Shown: positions 1 to 10,456, counted from the stretch's first letter. The stretch is 64,000 bases of DNA from Rhodococcus sp. 105337 (GCF_012844225.1 NZ_JABAGQ010000009.1:1-64000), one strand, 5' to 3'. Notes: generated by a model not told the origin, from the letters alone. Made by a program: numbers and translations.

Positions 1-31
1 AGTATCCAGCACGACTCGTTGATCACTACGT

Positions 32-775
32 CTACTGCAGAGCCGATCCGAAGTCCACCACTCCACGGGGCACTATCCCATCGGAAATCCAGTCGAGCGC
101 CGCACACACGATGCCCAGTAGGGCAGTGGATCCGGTCAGTTCCGCGTAGCGGCATTCGATTCTCGGGTCTCCGGTGGCGTGGTAGCGAGCCAGACCGGCC
201 GGAACCACCCGACCTCGAATCGTTGTATGCGCCGCAACAACCGGGCGAAATCCGCGACGGGCGGAGGAGATACGACGTTGAACCTCGTCGAGAAGGCGGC
301 GATAAAGCATAGGTCGGTGAAGCTGTGATCGAGTAAATTCGGCTGAAAGTGGTTCGGATTCGCGCCGGAGCAGATTCACACGGTTGCACAATCGGAGCAG
401 ATCGGTTGCCGCGTGAGTGTCGACCGCGGGGAGTGTGGCGAGCAGACCCGTCCGTAAAGGTGAGACGTCGGGGTGGAGTAATGCCTCTCCCCACCTTCGT
501 TTCGACTTCTCTGATTCGATCACTGAACGCTGTAGGCATCGCTCAGTGAGGTTTTGGAGGTCGGGGTTGTCACGGACGTGAAGTCGGTCGGTTTCGTAGA
601 CGGTTGCGAGGTAGTGGCCATCCGCTCGTCGTGGTCCCGCCATGTGGAGCGTCCCCTGATGTTCAGGACGCCAGGCTTTCGGCGCGACTGTCAACAGCAG
701 TTGTGTCCCGTCCACGCTCGCCGAGGAGAACCCGACGCGGGCGCCACGTGGTGACGCTGCAATCGTGACTGTCAC
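32..775 (-). CDS. McrC-like subunit of a McrBC restriction system, probably frameshifted near the left edge
   Basis: It starts with GTG overlapping the McrB-like stop (GTGA), the usual McrB-McrC arrangement. The 247 residues cover the family's N-terminal and middle parts. Around residues 183-225 a segment built as 'hydrophobic-RG-R...C-YAEL...LL' matches the stretch that precedes the McrC PD-(D/E)XK nuclease. The frame then stops at 32-34, before any nuclease motif. One frame over, beginning at a GGGG run (67-70), an open frame reads on to the edge with Asp-Val-Val-Ile followed by hydrophobic residues, as expected for the first half of that nuclease fold. I infer a one-base loss in the homopolymer, by mutation or sequence error. 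McrC normally stimulates McrB GTPase and cuts the DNA; without the nuclease the pair would be inactive. Family assignment rests mainly on the McrB neighbour. Confidence 0.65.
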   Translation of the reverse strand: MTVTIAASPRGARVGFSSASVDGTQLLLTVAPKAWRPEHQGTLHMAGPRRADGHYLATVYETDRLHVRDNPDLQNLTERCLQRSVIESEKSKRRWGEALLHPDVSPLRTGLLATLPAVDTHAATDLLRLCNRVNLLRRESEPLSAEFTRSQLHRPMLYRRLLDEVQRRISSARRGFRPVVAAHTTIRGRVVPAGLARYHATGDPRIECRYAELTGSTALLGIVCAALDWISDGIVPRGVVDFGSALQ

Positions 776-2760
776 GAGTCCATACCGGCCGCTGCGTCGA
801 AGTCGTCGAGAACCAACTCGTCATCAGAGCCCGGGTCGCCGACCTCGATTCCCGCGATCCGCGCCCCTCTCGCCAGCCCGGTGCCTTCGACGACAAGCAT
901 GAGTCCGAACTGGGCCAGATAATCGTCCAGGGCGCCGAGAGCATCCATGGCACGGTCGAGAGCTTTTTTCTCGATCTCGGAATGGGTATCGAACCATGCG
1001 GGTCGGGTGTGGCTGTCGAGAATATCGTCGGCATTGAGTGCTCGGACCGAATCGATCAATTGGGGGAGGATCGTGTACCTCCAATAGCTTGCAATCACGT
1101 CTGCGGGATTTCGGGAACGATCATTGAGTGCGTCGGCAATCGAGTAGAAGTAGGAGTGTCCGAGTAGTGCGTCGGGGCCCAGGCAGGGCCGCAACGCATG
1201 TTCGTTCACATTCTCCAGAATCCGAGCCCCGCTGCGGAACAACTCGCGATCAGCGGAGGACAAGATGGATGGCGCAGTCACTTCGCCCAACTCGGGTTCC
1301 AGCCGGTGGAATGCGAACCGGCGACGTAACGCAGCGTCGAGCGGTGCCACCGACCGGTCCGTTGTATTGGTAGTTGCCACGACATACACGTTGTCCGGGA
1401 CGAAGAACGTGCGACCGGAGTAGGGCAGTCGAGCTGTCGTCGTTGCCGACCAATCGTGGGCCGATCCGCTACTTGGTCCGGCACTGCGTAATCTTGCGCG
1501 ACGGGAAGACTCCAGTGTCAGTAGCAAGTCGCCGAAGACGCTCGGAATGTTGCAGCGATTCAACTCGTCGAGCAGGACAAGCACGTCCTCGTGTGGCGCG
1601 CGTACCGCCGCACGGCACACCTCGACAAAGAAGCCGTCGGCGACTGCGAACGAGGTATCCCGAGCCGGAGCTTCGTCGAAATATCCGGGCGCATCCACGC
1701 GTACAGACGGGACGGGGCGCAACCCCTCGATGAAGTCCTCGTAAGAAGTACTCGGGTGCATCACTGTGGTGCGGTACGGGCGCCCATCAAAATCGTGTAG
1801 CGACCGACCGGTTCGGGAACGCCATTGACGTGCAATGTTCTCGATTGCGTATGATTTCCCCGTGCCTGGAACGCCTTCGAGGACGATGTTCTTGAACTGC
1901 AGTAAGGACTCGAGGATGGGATCGGATTCGTAGGAGCCGGCGAACTCGTCGGAGTGCTGATCCTCGTAGTGTGTCCGATGGGTGAAGGTGCCCTCGAGCA
2001 GGCCGGGTATGCGGGCGTCGAGGAACGCAAGCACGTCAAGAATATGGTCGTCGCCGATCGGGTAGAGATACCCCTGGTTGACCTTGCCGTTCTTGTCGAA
2101 CGGCGCAGTCGCGAGAAGCTCCTCAGGGAACTCCGACGCGGAAATAGGGTTGGCGAGTTCCCTGTAGTCGATGGGGCAGAGGTATCCCGCAGGTGCGTAT
2201 TGTTCGAAGAGATTCGACTCGGGATCCGTCGCCTCTCGCGGGTGCCCGTGAACAGTGCCGACGGCGGTGATCTGCTTGTTTGTGTAGTGCAGGACGAGTT
2301 GCCCCTCCTGCAGTTTCATGACATTCGACCAGGACGGGACGACCCTCCCGTTCTTCGCACGTTGCCCGGCCCACACGTATCCGCCATCACGCTCAGTTGC
2401 GTAGTTGGCGCCTTGGTTGACCCACCACAGCCCCTTGAACTTTACGACCGGTACGCGGAGCGCCTTGAGTTGGGCTCGGGCGTTGTCCGTGACAAAGTCG
2501 GACGCTGTGAGCGGGCGTCCGGTCGCATACTTGTGCGCGACGCCGATGAGTGCTTTGGGATCGTAGAATCGCCCGTTGAGATGCACGAGATACCCGGTGG
2601 AGACACCGAATCCGTAGGTGTCGAGCATCGCCTTACGGTCGGTCGTGTCGAACTCGCTGATGGCAGCGTCGAGGTGCTTTCGTTCGATATCGCGGATTGC
2701 CATGTGGTCGCTTTCATTGGACGTGATGTGGGCTTCAGGCGGGGTCGAGAACTGTCGCAT
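772..2760 (-). CDS. McrB-like AAA+ GTPase with ScoMcrA-type head and EVE-like reader domain
   Basis: This 662-residue protein should be the motor and reader of a type IV, modification-dependent restriction system. Residues 20-105 resemble the N-terminal head of Streptomyces ScoMcrA (an 'F-D...YGFG...YDPKALIGVAH' pattern). Residues 110-250 resemble an EVE domain, a fold that binds modified bases. The C-terminal half is McrB-type AAA+, with Walker A GVPGTGKS at 296-303, Walker B VLLDELNR at about 395-402 and a TTN motif near 465. The start is ambiguous. The codon at 2760 overlaps the upstream gene by 26 bp. An ATG at 2703 begins exactly at the head domain and is the better biological start, giving 643 residues. 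It is coupled to the McrC-like gene and lies at the tail of the BREX operon. Domain calls are from pattern memory, not a profile search. Confidence 0.85.
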   Translation of the reverse strand: MRQFSTPPEAHITSNESDHMAIRDIERKHLDAAISEFDTTDRKAMLDTYGFGVSTGYLVHLNGRFYDPKALIGVAHKYATGRPLTASDFVTDNARAQLKALRVPVVKFKGLWWVNQGANYATERDGGYVWAGQRAKNGRVVPSWSNVMKLQEGQLVLHYTNKQITAVGTVHGHPREATDPESNLFEQYAPAGYLCPIDYRELANPISASEFPEELLATAPFDKNGKVNQGYLYPIGDDHILDVLAFLDARIPGLLEGTFTHRTHYEDQHSDEFAGSYESDPILESLLQFKNIVLEGVPGTGKSYAIENIARQWRSRTGRSLHDFDGRPYRTTVMHPSTSYEDFIEGLRPVPSVRVDAPGYFDEAPARDTSFAVADGFFVEVCRAAVRAPHEDVLVLLDELNRCNIPSVFGDLLLTLESSRRARLRSAGPSSGSAHDWSATTTARLPYSGRTFFVPDNVYVVATTNTTDRSVAPLDAALRRRFAFHRLEPELGEVTAPSILSSADRELFRSGARILENVNEHALRPCLGPDALLGHSYFYSIADALNDRSRNPADVIASYWRYTILPQLIDSVRALNADDILDSHTRPAWFDTHSEIEKKALDRAMDALGALDDYLAQFGLMLVVEGTGLARGARIAGIEVGDPGSDDELVLDDFDAAAGMDS

Positions 2761-3382
2761 CCAGAGCTGCTCGGGCCAGTTGAGCGCAGTGGGACCGGAT
2801 CTGTGAGCTTCTGCCCTTGCGCATGAGCGCGAGATTCAAACTGGCCGCGGCACGCATGATCACGGGGTCTTCCGTCATTGTTTCGATTGCTTTGTGACCG
2901 CGGGCAATCAGTTGTTGCTGCGACGCGCCACCTGGTGCGTGCTTGATCTTGCCGCGGCGTATTCCACGCCGACGCAGATAAATTGCGCATCGGGATGCGC
3001 CGTGCGGAAGTTCGTCTTCGAATCGAAGGGCGTGTTCGCGGTTCCGTACGACGAGTCCGGACTTCTCCGCGTCGTGAATCAGTGAACGTTCGCGGTCTCT
3101 CAACGCGGAGTATGATCCGGCGAACCGCTGCAGCCGGAAGCCGGTGATGTCGTCGTACGTCTTGCCGTGGGCAATCAGGCGGCTGGCGCAGTCGCTGCCG
3201 GAGATGCCGATGTAGCACGCGTCGTTAGCGAACTCCACCAGGTAGATGCCGCGCAACCCGCGGGGACCACGGCGTGAACGTGGGACCGACATAGCCGTCG
3301 GCGTGTAGGGAATGTGAGGTCCAAACCCGTTGGCAGCGGCCCATGAATCTGCTGAGTGCACCTGAATGTCCTGTCCGATCAA
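2735..3382 (-). CDS. GIY-YIG nuclease-domain protein
   Basis: The 215-residue protein carries a GIY-YIG signature, with GIY at 45-47 and YIG at 57-59, followed by an Arg about ten residues later (in 'SRLIAHGK'), the usual catalytic spacing. This family cuts nucleic acid with a single metal ion. The remaining C-terminal part is basic and has no motif I recognise. It begins with TTG overlapping the stop of the upstream GIY-YIG gene (TTGA), so it is probably translationally coupled. An internal ATG at 3292 is an alternative start that keeps the domain. The setting between BREX and McrBC genes suggests a nuclease for incoming DNA, but the substrate is unknown. Confidence 0.7.
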   Translation of the reverse strand: MIGQDIQVHSADSWAAANGFGPHIPYTPTAMSVPRSRRGPRGLRGIYLVEFANDACYIGISGSDCASRLIAHGKTYDDITGFRLQRFAGSYSALRDRERSLIHDAEKSGLVVRNREHALRFEDELPHGASRCAIYLRRRGIRRGKIKHAPGGASQQQLIARGHKAIETMTEDPVIMRAAASLNLALMRKGRSSQIRSHCAQLARAALDATVLDPA

Positions 3383-4263
3383 CCCTTGAACTGCGCTGCG
3401 GGGGCACAGTTCAGATGAAGCACGTGTGCTGCGACGAGGTCGTTCTCGAGTTCCAGCAGCTGATTTGCCGGTCGCTGCGGCGCCGCAACCCAGGAGACTT
3501 CGAGTCTGTGCTGTGAGGCGAATGTCGCGCCTTGCGCATGACCGGCTGTGGCGATCTTCGCGAGGTGCGCGAGAGGTCGATTCGGGAGTACGCCCTGCCC
3601 GATATATAGCAGGGCGTCGTCACAGTCGCCCCTGATGCGATACAGGCCGACGGCCTTTGTGGGGATTGTGCTTCGAGCATCCGACAGCGCTACCCACTCA
3701 CTCCAGTTATGGCCACACCACGACTGACTCTGGGTCGCGGGGGTCAGAGGACCAACCGGGGGTGCCCCGACACTGTGTTCCGCGAGCGACGGGCCGACGT
3801 ACAGGCCGCCACGAAACCTGGCCCCTGCAGCCACGAGGCGTGAGTTGTTCGGCGATGAGGCGCGATAGCCGTTCGGGACACGGCCGAACTGTACGGTCGG
3901 GGAAGCGCCGAACTCCTGGCGGTACAACCCGATCGCCAACGCTTCCTGTCCCTTCCGAATATGCGAATCTCCAGCGACCGTTATGTACGACGTCTCGAAT
4001 TCACAGCCGGTCGCATGGCGTAACGCCCACAGGGCGGGTGCCGCGGTGTGCGGGTCCCGATAGGGCATCTGCTCCGCGTGGCACCGGGACAGTGCGCCCA
4101 AGCGCTCGCGAAGACTCCGTCCGCTCTGCCCGATGTAGTCGAGACCGTCGAAGTCTCTGCGGCGAACACGGTAGATGCCAGGAACTCGGGGGACAGAGGC
4201 AGTGCGGGAGATCCCCAGCAGTGGAAACCAGCTGCTCCAATCAGGTGTTGAGCCCGTGATCAT
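3379..4263 (-). CDS. Protein with two GIY-YIG domains
   Basis: The 294-residue protein contains two GIY-YIG signatures. The first has GIY at 29-31 and YIG at 43-45, with an Arg-rich helix after it. The second has GLY at 206-208 and YIG at 220-222, followed by 'NRPLAHL'. Between them lies about 100 residues of Gly/Pro-rich linker. Two nuclease domains in one chain suggest an enzyme that cuts both strands without dimerising, though one copy could be structural. The ATG overlaps the brxHI stop (ATGA) and the stop overlaps the next gene's start, so it is embedded in the BREX polycistron. No specific named family is recognised. Confidence 0.7.
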   Translation of the reverse strand: MITGSTPDWSSWFPLLGISRTASVPRVPGIYRVRRRDFDGLDYIGQSGRSLRERLGALSRCHAEQMPYRDPHTAAPALWALRHATGCEFETSYITVAGDSHIRKGQEALAIGLYRQEFGASPTVQFGRVPNGYRASSPNNSRLVAAGARFRGGLYVGPSLAEHSVGAPPVGPLTPATQSQSWCGHNWSEWVALSDARSTIPTKAVGLYRIRGDCDDALLYIGQGVLPNRPLAHLAKIATAGHAQGATFASQHRLEVSWVAAPQRPANQLLELENDLVAAHVLHLNCAPAAQFKG

Positions 4264-6350
4264 CCGATCTGTGTCTTCTCGCCGAGCACCGTGTCCGCTC
4301 CGGCTGCGTCGATGGCACGGACAGCAAGGGTTGCCCGTGCCAGGTGTTCGGGCAACGCCGCCGAGAACTTCAACCCCCGCAGTGCGCCCGCGTCCACCGC
4401 CGGGAGAGGCCTCGAAGGTCCAGTGCGTAGTGCGGCGAGTCCTTCACGGATATCAGCGACCGTCAGGTCGGCGTGCAACCGCAGCGACTCAGCCCCGATC
4501 CGCTGCCGCGGCGGAATTAGATCCGGGGCCCACGCCGCGAGGGTTCGGTTCGCCTTCGAGCCTGCCCACGTCCACCAACGCCAATCGTCCCGATCGTCGC
4601 GAGTGATGACGAATGCACCATCGGTGACGTGGCAGGAGCGCTGCAGACGCTGGTCTTCCAACGTCGCTATGGCTCGTCGCGTCAACGTCACCCCGGAGGG
4701 CATTGCACCGAGCAGCACATCACGAATACCGCGCGCGATCTCGAATGAGGCACCATCGGGCATCGAACTCCACTTGGCGCGACCTTGGATATGGGTGGCC
4801 TCGACGAATACGTGCCGTCGCTTCCAATCGATGTGAGTGACCTTCCATGACCGCCCACCGAGCAGCAGAATGCGCGGTCCCTCGACATCGTCGGTGAGCA
4901 CACTCGTCTCTACCGAGCCGATTTCTTGTCGACCGGCCCATACCTTGAACTCCGGAGCGGCGGTGAACACCGCGAGCAGCTCCATGAAATGCCGCCGCCC
5001 AAAGTATTTTTCGGCCTCAGGTCCAATGAATGCGCTGCCCGCATCGTGTTCGAGGAATCCTTCGGCGAGCAGGTGGTCGAAAACCTCCTGCCCGTCGCAG
5101 CCGAACAGCGGCAGCGATCCCCATGCCCGCTGCCAATCGACGAGCGGAACGCGGCGGGTCTGCAACGCGGCGGCGAGCAACTGTTGGGCTGCGATATGCC
5201 GGGGTTGCGGCGTCGGTAACACCGGCTCAACCCACCCGCGAGACCAGCACTGCAACATACCGAGGGTGTCGAGTACTGCCTGATCGGTAAGAGCAAGGAA
5301 CAGACAGTTGCGGGTGGTACCGGGGCGGCGGCCTGTGCGACCGAGTCGCTGGAGGAACGACGACACCGTCCGAGGAGCATTGATCTGGATTACTCGGTCG
5401 AGGTCGCCGACGTCGATACCGAGTTCGAGAGTGGAGGTGGCAACAATGACGCAGTCGCGACCATCGGCGAACGCTTCCTCCGATTCACGGCGCTCGGCCG
5501 CGGACAACGAGGAATGCGAGATGAAGGTGGTGATGCCACGTCGACGCAGTTGGGTTCCCAATTCTTCGGCGAGCCTCCGCGAATCGACGAAGACGAGTCG
5601 CTTCTCCCCGGCGTGCAGCGCGGCGATCACTTTTGCGGCATTCTCGATACCACCTACGGAGTCGACGGTGATCTCGGGAATCACTGCAGCGCCTGAGACT
5701 GCGGGGGAGATGACGCGGCCGGGGGCGGTCGTGCCACCCTGCAACCAGCCGAGCAACTCCTCCGGATTCCCGACGGTGGCGGACATACCCACCCGTTGCA
5801 GACGTCGTCCGAGCAACGTTTCGAGTCGTGCCAGCACCGCCAGTAGGTGCCAACCGCGATCGTCCCCCGCGAACGCGTGCACCTCGTCGACCACTACCGC
5901 TCGTACTCCGCCGAGTAGTTCTGCCGCGTCGACGCTTTCGGAGACGAGCATGGACTCGAGCGATTCCGGAGTGGTCAGCAGGATGTCGGGTCGGTCGCGC
6001 TTGATACGACCGCGGACGGACTGACCGACGTCTCCGTGCCACGTCATCGCATCGCGGCCGAGCCACGTCGCGTAGTCCGCCAGACGCGGCTGCAGGTTGT
6101 TCAGTAGCGCCTTGAGCGGGCAGATGTACAACACGGAGATACCGGTCCAGCGATCGGACTGCATACGGGTCAGCAACGGGAACATTGCCGCTTCGGTCTT
6201 CCCGCCTGCGGTCGGAGCGAGAAGAATCGCGTCCGATCCGGTGACGATCGGCGCGACCGACTCGTCTTGTAGCGGCCGCAGACCAGGCCAGCCGAGCGAG
6301 TTGACGATGTGATGCTGCAGCACCGGATCGAGCAAGTCGAAGCCGGTCAT
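4260..6350 (-). CDS. brxHI: BREX type 2 Lhr-like DEAD/DEAH helicase BrxHI
   Basis: A 696-residue superfamily 2 helicase. Walker A is APTAGGKT at 45-52, the Walker B box DEVH is at 155-158, a 'MSAT' motif III follows, and the C-terminal helicase domain ends in 'QRLGRTGR'. It resembles the core of Lhr but is much shorter, as BrxHI proteins are. It starts 3 bp after brxD stops, in the canonical order pglW-X-Y-Z-brxD-brxHI, which supports the assignment more than the sequence alone. Its role in BREX is presumably DNA or RNA unwinding or translocation; the exact step is not established. Confidence 0.88.
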   Translation of the reverse strand: MTGFDLLDPVLQHHIVNSLGWPGLRPLQDESVAPIVTGSDAILLAPTAGGKTEAAMFPLLTRMQSDRWTGISVLYICPLKALLNNLQPRLADYATWLGRDAMTWHGDVGQSVRGRIKRDRPDILLTTPESLESMLVSESVDAAELLGGVRAVVVDEVHAFAGDDRGWHLLAVLARLETLLGRRLQRVGMSATVGNPEELLGWLQGGTTAPGRVISPAVSGAAVIPEITVDSVGGIENAAKVIAALHAGEKRLVFVDSRRLAEELGTQLRRRGITTFISHSSLSAAERRESEEAFADGRDCVIVATSTLELGIDVGDLDRVIQINAPRTVSSFLQRLGRTGRRPGTTRNCLFLALTDQAVLDTLGMLQCWSRGWVEPVLPTPQPRHIAAQQLLAAALQTRRVPLVDWQRAWGSLPLFGCDGQEVFDHLLAEGFLEHDAGSAFIGPEAEKYFGRRHFMELLAVFTAAPEFKVWAGRQEIGSVETSVLTDDVEGPRILLLGGRSWKVTHIDWKRRHVFVEATHIQGRAKWSSMPDGASFEIARGIRDVLLGAMPSGVTLTRRAIATLEDQRLQRSCHVTDGAFVITRDDRDDWRWWTWAGSKANRTLAAWAPDLIPPRQRIGAESLRLHADLTVADIREGLAALRTGPSRPLPAVDAGALRGLKFSAALPEHLARATLAVRAIDAAGADTVLGEKTQIG

Positions 6351-6353
6351 GTG

Positions 6354-7649
6354 TTAAAGCTCCACGTCGTCCGCGGAAACCGCGGCGCGCTCGGTGTCCG
6401 TCAGCTCGGTCGACGCGACCGTCAACGCGTAGTGCTGTCGCGGATCGAAGTCGTCGAACTGGTCGACTCGGTCGAGCACGTCGAGCACAAGCTTCTTGAG
6501 GAAGAGCCGCGGTGAGATTCCCACCTGCCCTCCGAGTTTGCCCGCCACTGCGGATGCGAGGTCGCGCAAGTAAGAGTCGTCGACCAGCGCGCGAATCCGC
6601 TCGGGTGCCGAGGCGCCATTCGCATACACGTCACGCACTCGAATGCCCACTTCGACGAGCTTCTCCAGGTCGAACCCGGCAAGACGGATCTGTGGAGCGC
6701 GCGGGTTGTCGAAGCGAGCGTCGGTGGTGAAGTCGGTGTGAAGGCGCTGCGCAAGTGGCGGCAGCGACTGGATGCCGAGTCGACCGTCGAAGAATGCAGG
6801 TGTACCGGTGATGAGCAGATACAACCCCGGATATCGACCCGAGTCGAGCTCGTCGATCCACTGACGCAGCGCGTTGAGCGCCTTGGCGCGACTGTCCGAG
6901 CGCATCCGCTGCAGCGTCTCGACCTCGTCGATCACCAGGAGCAACCCCGGGTGTCGCGCTCCTTCGAGCACTGCGAGCAAACCCTGAAGAAATCCCATGG
7001 CGAGGAAGTGGTCGACGTCTTGCCGAACACCGGCAGCCCGTTTCGCGGCGGCACCCACGTGAGGCTGCCCTCCGAGCCAGGCGACGAGCGCATCCGCGGT
7101 GGCGGCGTCTTCGCGGGCGAGAGCGGCACGATAGGCGCGCAACACCATCGGATACACCGGTGTCACAGTCGCAACGGCCGCGAGGCGCTGCTCGAGCAGC
7201 GCGTCTATCTGTTCCTCGGTCGCTTCGTCCACTCCCGCCGCAGTCGCGGCGTCCTCCTCGACACCGAACAACCAAGCGTCGAGCACGCTGCGGAACGCAG
7301 AGGGAGGGAACGCGGCGGTGCGCAGGGACTCGGTAGTCCGGCGATACACCGTTTCCAGCTTGTGGAGGGGTGTTTCGAGTTCGCTGATCTGGACCTCGGC
7401 CACCGCCAGGCCGCGACGCATAGCGCGCTGCTGTATCCACCGAGCAAAAAAGGTTTTACCCGAACCGTATTCGCCACGCACAGCCTTGAACACCGATCCA
7501 CCGGCGGCGATGGCGTCGAGGTCATCGTCGACGGTCGGAGCAAATCTGTCGATGCCTACGGCAAGTACATCGAGGTTGCCGGCAGGAACGGTTCCCTGTC
7601 GCAGCGCCTGCAGGATCTCTCGCCGACGGACCGGCGACAACGTGGTCAC
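6354..7649 (-). CDS. brxD: BREX type 2 ATPase BrxD
   Basis: A 431-residue P-loop ATPase of the BrxD (DUF2791-type) family. It opens with the family's 'RREILQALR.G.VP..GL' style segment. Walker A is GEYGSGKT at 59-66 and a Walker B of 'LLLVIDEVETL' type lies in the middle. The GTG start overlaps the pglZ stop (GTGA), so translation is coupled. In type 2 BREX this gene sits next to brxHI, as here. Its biochemical role in the complex is inferred to be ATP-dependent and DNA-linked. Confidence 0.87.
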   Translation of the reverse strand: MTTLSPVRRREILQALRQGTVPAGNLDVLAVGIDRFAPTVDDDLDAIAAGGSVFKAVRGEYGSGKTFFARWIQQRAMRRGLAVAEVQISELETPLHKLETVYRRTTESLRTAAFPPSAFRSVLDAWLFGVEEDAATAAGVDEATEEQIDALLEQRLAAVATVTPVYPMVLRAYRAALAREDAATADALVAWLGGQPHVGAAAKRAAGVRQDVDHFLAMGFLQGLLAVLEGARHPGLLLVIDEVETLQRMRSDSRAKALNALRQWIDELDSGRYPGLYLLITGTPAFFDGRLGIQSLPPLAQRLHTDFTTDARFDNPRAPQIRLAGFDLEKLVEVGIRVRDVYANGASAPERIRALVDDSYLRDLASAVAGKLGGQVGISPRLFLKKLVLDVLDRVDQFDDFDPRQHYALTVASTELTDTERAAVSADDVEL

Positions 7650-10456
7650 GGCGCAACCCCGTACTGCTCGAACAACAACGCGGATTCGAGCTCGACCTCG
7701 GTGCCGTTGTCGGAGAGCACCACCACCCCGTCGGTGTTGAGTACCTGTGCGAGCACTGCAATCGCGGCGCGAGCGCGTGCCGGCTTCACGTCGAGGACGT
7801 CCGCAGCTCGGCTCAACGCAAGCCGACCGTTAGCGTCGAGCATTTCCTGCAACAACTTGCCGATGACCGCCTTGGTGAACTTGGGTCGGAACTGCGCGTA
7901 CTGCTGCTTGAAGAGCTCGCTGCCGAGGACCTCCGCGATCCGATCGCGGCCCATGGGTGCCGTGGCCGCAGGACCGGCGGCGGGCGTGCCGACATCGAAC
8001 AGCGCATCGGCCTGTGTAACGGGTTTCGTGGAGGCTGGCGGCTTCTTGCGTTTCGGAACCGGTGCCGCGGCGACAGGAGGGGCGGCCATGGGTGTCGGTG
8101 CGGTACGCGCCGTTTCCCACCATGCGGGTTGCGGCGCAGGTGCCACTTCGAGCCCGAGGTGCTGTGGTATCGCACCGTTGACGAGGATGGACACGGGGAT
8201 CACCACTTCGGCCAGTGAGCCGCCGCCGTGGTATCCGGCCTTGAGGCCCGTGTAACGCACTTGCTCGTCGACAGCGAGGATCGCGCGCTGGTGTCCGGAC
8301 AGTACCCGCTCACCGATGACGAGCACTTCGTCCTCACGGGGTTCAGGGTCGAGGTCGGAGGCAGACCGGTATCTCGCGGAGATCTGCTGCCCGCGTTGGA
8401 CGCTCGGCTGCTCGCGGCGTTCGACGACATGCCCGTGATCACTGACCAGCACTACAGTTCGGCCCACGGCTGCAGCGGCAGTGAGCAGTGGATCGAGATG
8501 CTTGAAGCTTGCAGTGCTCCAAATGGCGCCGATGGGATCGGACCGATCGAGCGCATCGTCGATGTCGTTCAGGACGCACGCCACGACCGGGCGATGCTCT
8601 GTGTCGTCCACCGCATCGCGGACGACGTCGGCAAGTGCGTGATTTCGGGAGACCAGATCCAGATCGGCCTTGTGGAACAGGACCTGTCCAGCGCCTTTCA
8701 ACCCGTTGCGCTGCAACCATTTGGCAAACCCGGATCGCTCTTTGTCTTGCCCACCCTCGGCGAGACCTCCGGTCAGGAGCGAGCAGCGCGAGAAGCGTGT
8801 CACGGTGGGCAGTGCCGCGAGTGCTGCGTGCGGCTGGTCTGCGCCGGCGAACCGGCATTCCTGCCATTGTGGCCGGTGTCGCCGCAGCGCGTCGGCGACA
8901 ACTTCATTGGCGACCGATCCGCTCATCCCGTCGGCGATCACGAGCAGTACAGGCGAGGGCTTCGGTCCGCCTGCGGAGACGCTGCCGAGCCCACCGGTGG
9001 GTCCCGGTGCCGGCACCGTCAGCGGTTTCACGATTCGGTCGAGCACATCTTCGATGTAGAGCGGGCCGCCCGAGCCGGCGCGATGGCCGCCGCCCGAGGC
9101 GAGTTGGCGCGCGAATCGGCGATCCGCCTCGGACCGCTGGTTGCGCACCGCAGTGACTATTCGATCGGCCACCGTTGCCAGGGCTCGGTCGTCGGCACCG
9201 ACGAATGCATCGTTGACGGCGTCGTCCACCCACGACAGGTCGCGCCGGTAGTACGAGAGCCAGTGGGTCAGACCGGCAGGCTCGGACCATTCGAGGTTCC
9301 GTCGACGGAGCAGACGCAGCGCAGCTGCCCCGACCTGTACATTCCGTGGTGCATCGGCTGTGCCGACGTGCGCACTACGGTGGGCGACTACGTCTGCCCA
9401 CGCGTTTTCCGCTGTCGCCAGATCATCGGAATCGACGGCTGCTCCGAGGGCCTTTGCGAATTGCGCAATGCGCGGGGCAAGTGCCATCGGTAGGACGTCG
9501 GACCGCGCGACCAGCGGCTCGGCGTGCAGGCGTCGCACTGCATCTTCGGCCCGGCGCAGCACCTCGTCGGGAACGTTGGTGCCCGACACCGCAAGTGCGG
9601 CGGCGTTGCCCCACGCGGTGAGCTGCTGCTCGGTGAGGGCACGATTTCCGAGCTCGACCTCGAGCAGGGTGCGGACTTTGACGATGGTGTCTCGCGCCGC
9701 GGGAAACGCTACAGCGGCCGCGCTACCGTCGCCGATGAGCGCTGCGACGAGACCGAGCGGGACGAGGTGCCCCGGGCCTCTGCTGCGCCACACTGCGACG
9801 AAGACCGGGCCGAGCGGGCCGAGCCGGGTCTCGATCCAGCTGTAGAACTGCTCGAGAAGCACCGGATCCGTGTGCTGGCGCCACACCTCGAACCGGGCGG
9901 TGATCGCGTCGTCCATCGACCACAACGCGATGTGGTGAGGGGTGTACTCGGCTGGGCGTAATCCGAAGTTGCGGTCGGCCAGCGTCGCGAACAGGTGATC
10001 GTTGGTCAGTACACCACCGGGCGCGGGCGCGCGCACGCCGTCGAGGTCGCGCAAGGCGGCGCGGGCGGCATCGTTGCTCAGCGAGAGCAGGTGAAACTCC
10101 TGCCTGGCAGCCTGGAACAGCTCTCGCAACGCCGGCCACGGATCCAGATTCGACAGCCGTCCGGCGGTGAGGTGTTCGAGCACACCAGCAGGTAGTTCGG
10201 CCGCGTCACGATCGGTCAGAATCACTACCCAATCAGCACGGTGTCGCTCGGTGAGTGCGTCGCGGATCGCCAGAACACTTGGCGCCACACGCACCCGCAC
10301 CGATTGGCCGTTGAAGTCGATCTCGTCCGGTCCCGACCATACGGGGGCGGCGGCAAGAGCAATCACTCCGTGGGAGTAGTTCTTGCTGCGCAGTCCAGCG
10401 ACGAGACTGCGTACTGCCGCGATGTCCGCCTCGGGAAGACTGGCAGCGACGGTCAC
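7646..10456 (-). CDS. pglZ: BREX type 2 alkaline-phosphatase-fold protein PglZ
   Basis: PglZ is a hallmark BREX component with an alkaline-phosphatase-like fold. I place the start at GTG 10456, which overlaps the pglY stop (GTGA) and gives 936 residues. The frame is open 183 bp further upstream, but that extension lies inside pglY and looks non-coding. A metal-binding strand '[11 protein letters not shown]' begins near residue 504, and later motifs '[12 protein letters not shown]' and 'VLVSDHGH' supply the other expected Asp/His ligands. The region around 865-900 is Pro/Ala/Lys-rich and reads as a linker before a C-terminal domain. It is the fourth gene of a complete type 2 set. Confidence 0.9.
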   Translation of the reverse strand: MTVAASLPEADIAAVRSLVAGLRSKNYSHGVIALAAAPVWSGPDEIDFNGQSVRVRVAPSVLAIRDALTERHRADWVVILTDRDAAELPAGVLEHLTAGRLSNLDPWPALRELFQAARQEFHLLSLSNDAARAALRDLDGVRAPAPGGVLTNDHLFATLADRNFGLRPAEYTPHHIALWSMDDAITARFEVWRQHTDPVLLEQFYSWIETRLGPLGPVFVAVWRSRGPGHLVPLGLVAALIGDGSAAAVAFPAARDTIVKVRTLLEVELGNRALTEQQLTAWGNAAALAVSGTNVPDEVLRRAEDAVRRLHAEPLVARSDVLPMALAPRIAQFAKALGAAVDSDDLATAENAWADVVAHRSAHVGTADAPRNVQVGAAALRLLRRRNLEWSEPAGLTHWLSYYRRDLSWVDDAVNDAFVGADDRALATVADRIVTAVRNQRSEADRRFARQLASGGGHRAGSGGPLYIEDVLDRIVKPLTVPAPGPTGGLGSVSAGGPKPSPVLLVIADGMSGSVANEVVADALRRHRPQWQECRFAGADQPHAALAALPTVTRFSRCSLLTGGLAEGGQDKERSGFAKWLQRNGLKGAGQVLFHKADLDLVSRNHALADVVRDAVDDTEHRPVVACVLNDIDDALDRSDPIGAIWSTASFKHLDPLLTAAAAVGRTVVLVSDHGHVVERREQPSVQRGQQISARYRSASDLDPEPREDEVLVIGERVLSGHQRAILAVDEQVRYTGLKAGYHGGGSLAEVVIPVSILVNGAIPQHLGLEVAPAPQPAWWETARTAPTPMAAPPVAAAPVPKRKKPPASTKPVTQADALFDVGTPAAGPAATAPMGRDRIAEVLGSELFKQQYAQFRPKFTKAVIGKLLQEMLDANGRLALSRAADVLDVKPARARAAIAVLAQVLNTDGVVVLSDNGTEVELESALLFEQYGVAP

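Noticed and set aside
6738-8255. Plus-strand frame of 505 codons opposite brxD and pglZ
   Set aside because: Antisense to genes with clear family motifs. The predicted protein has no recognisable segment.
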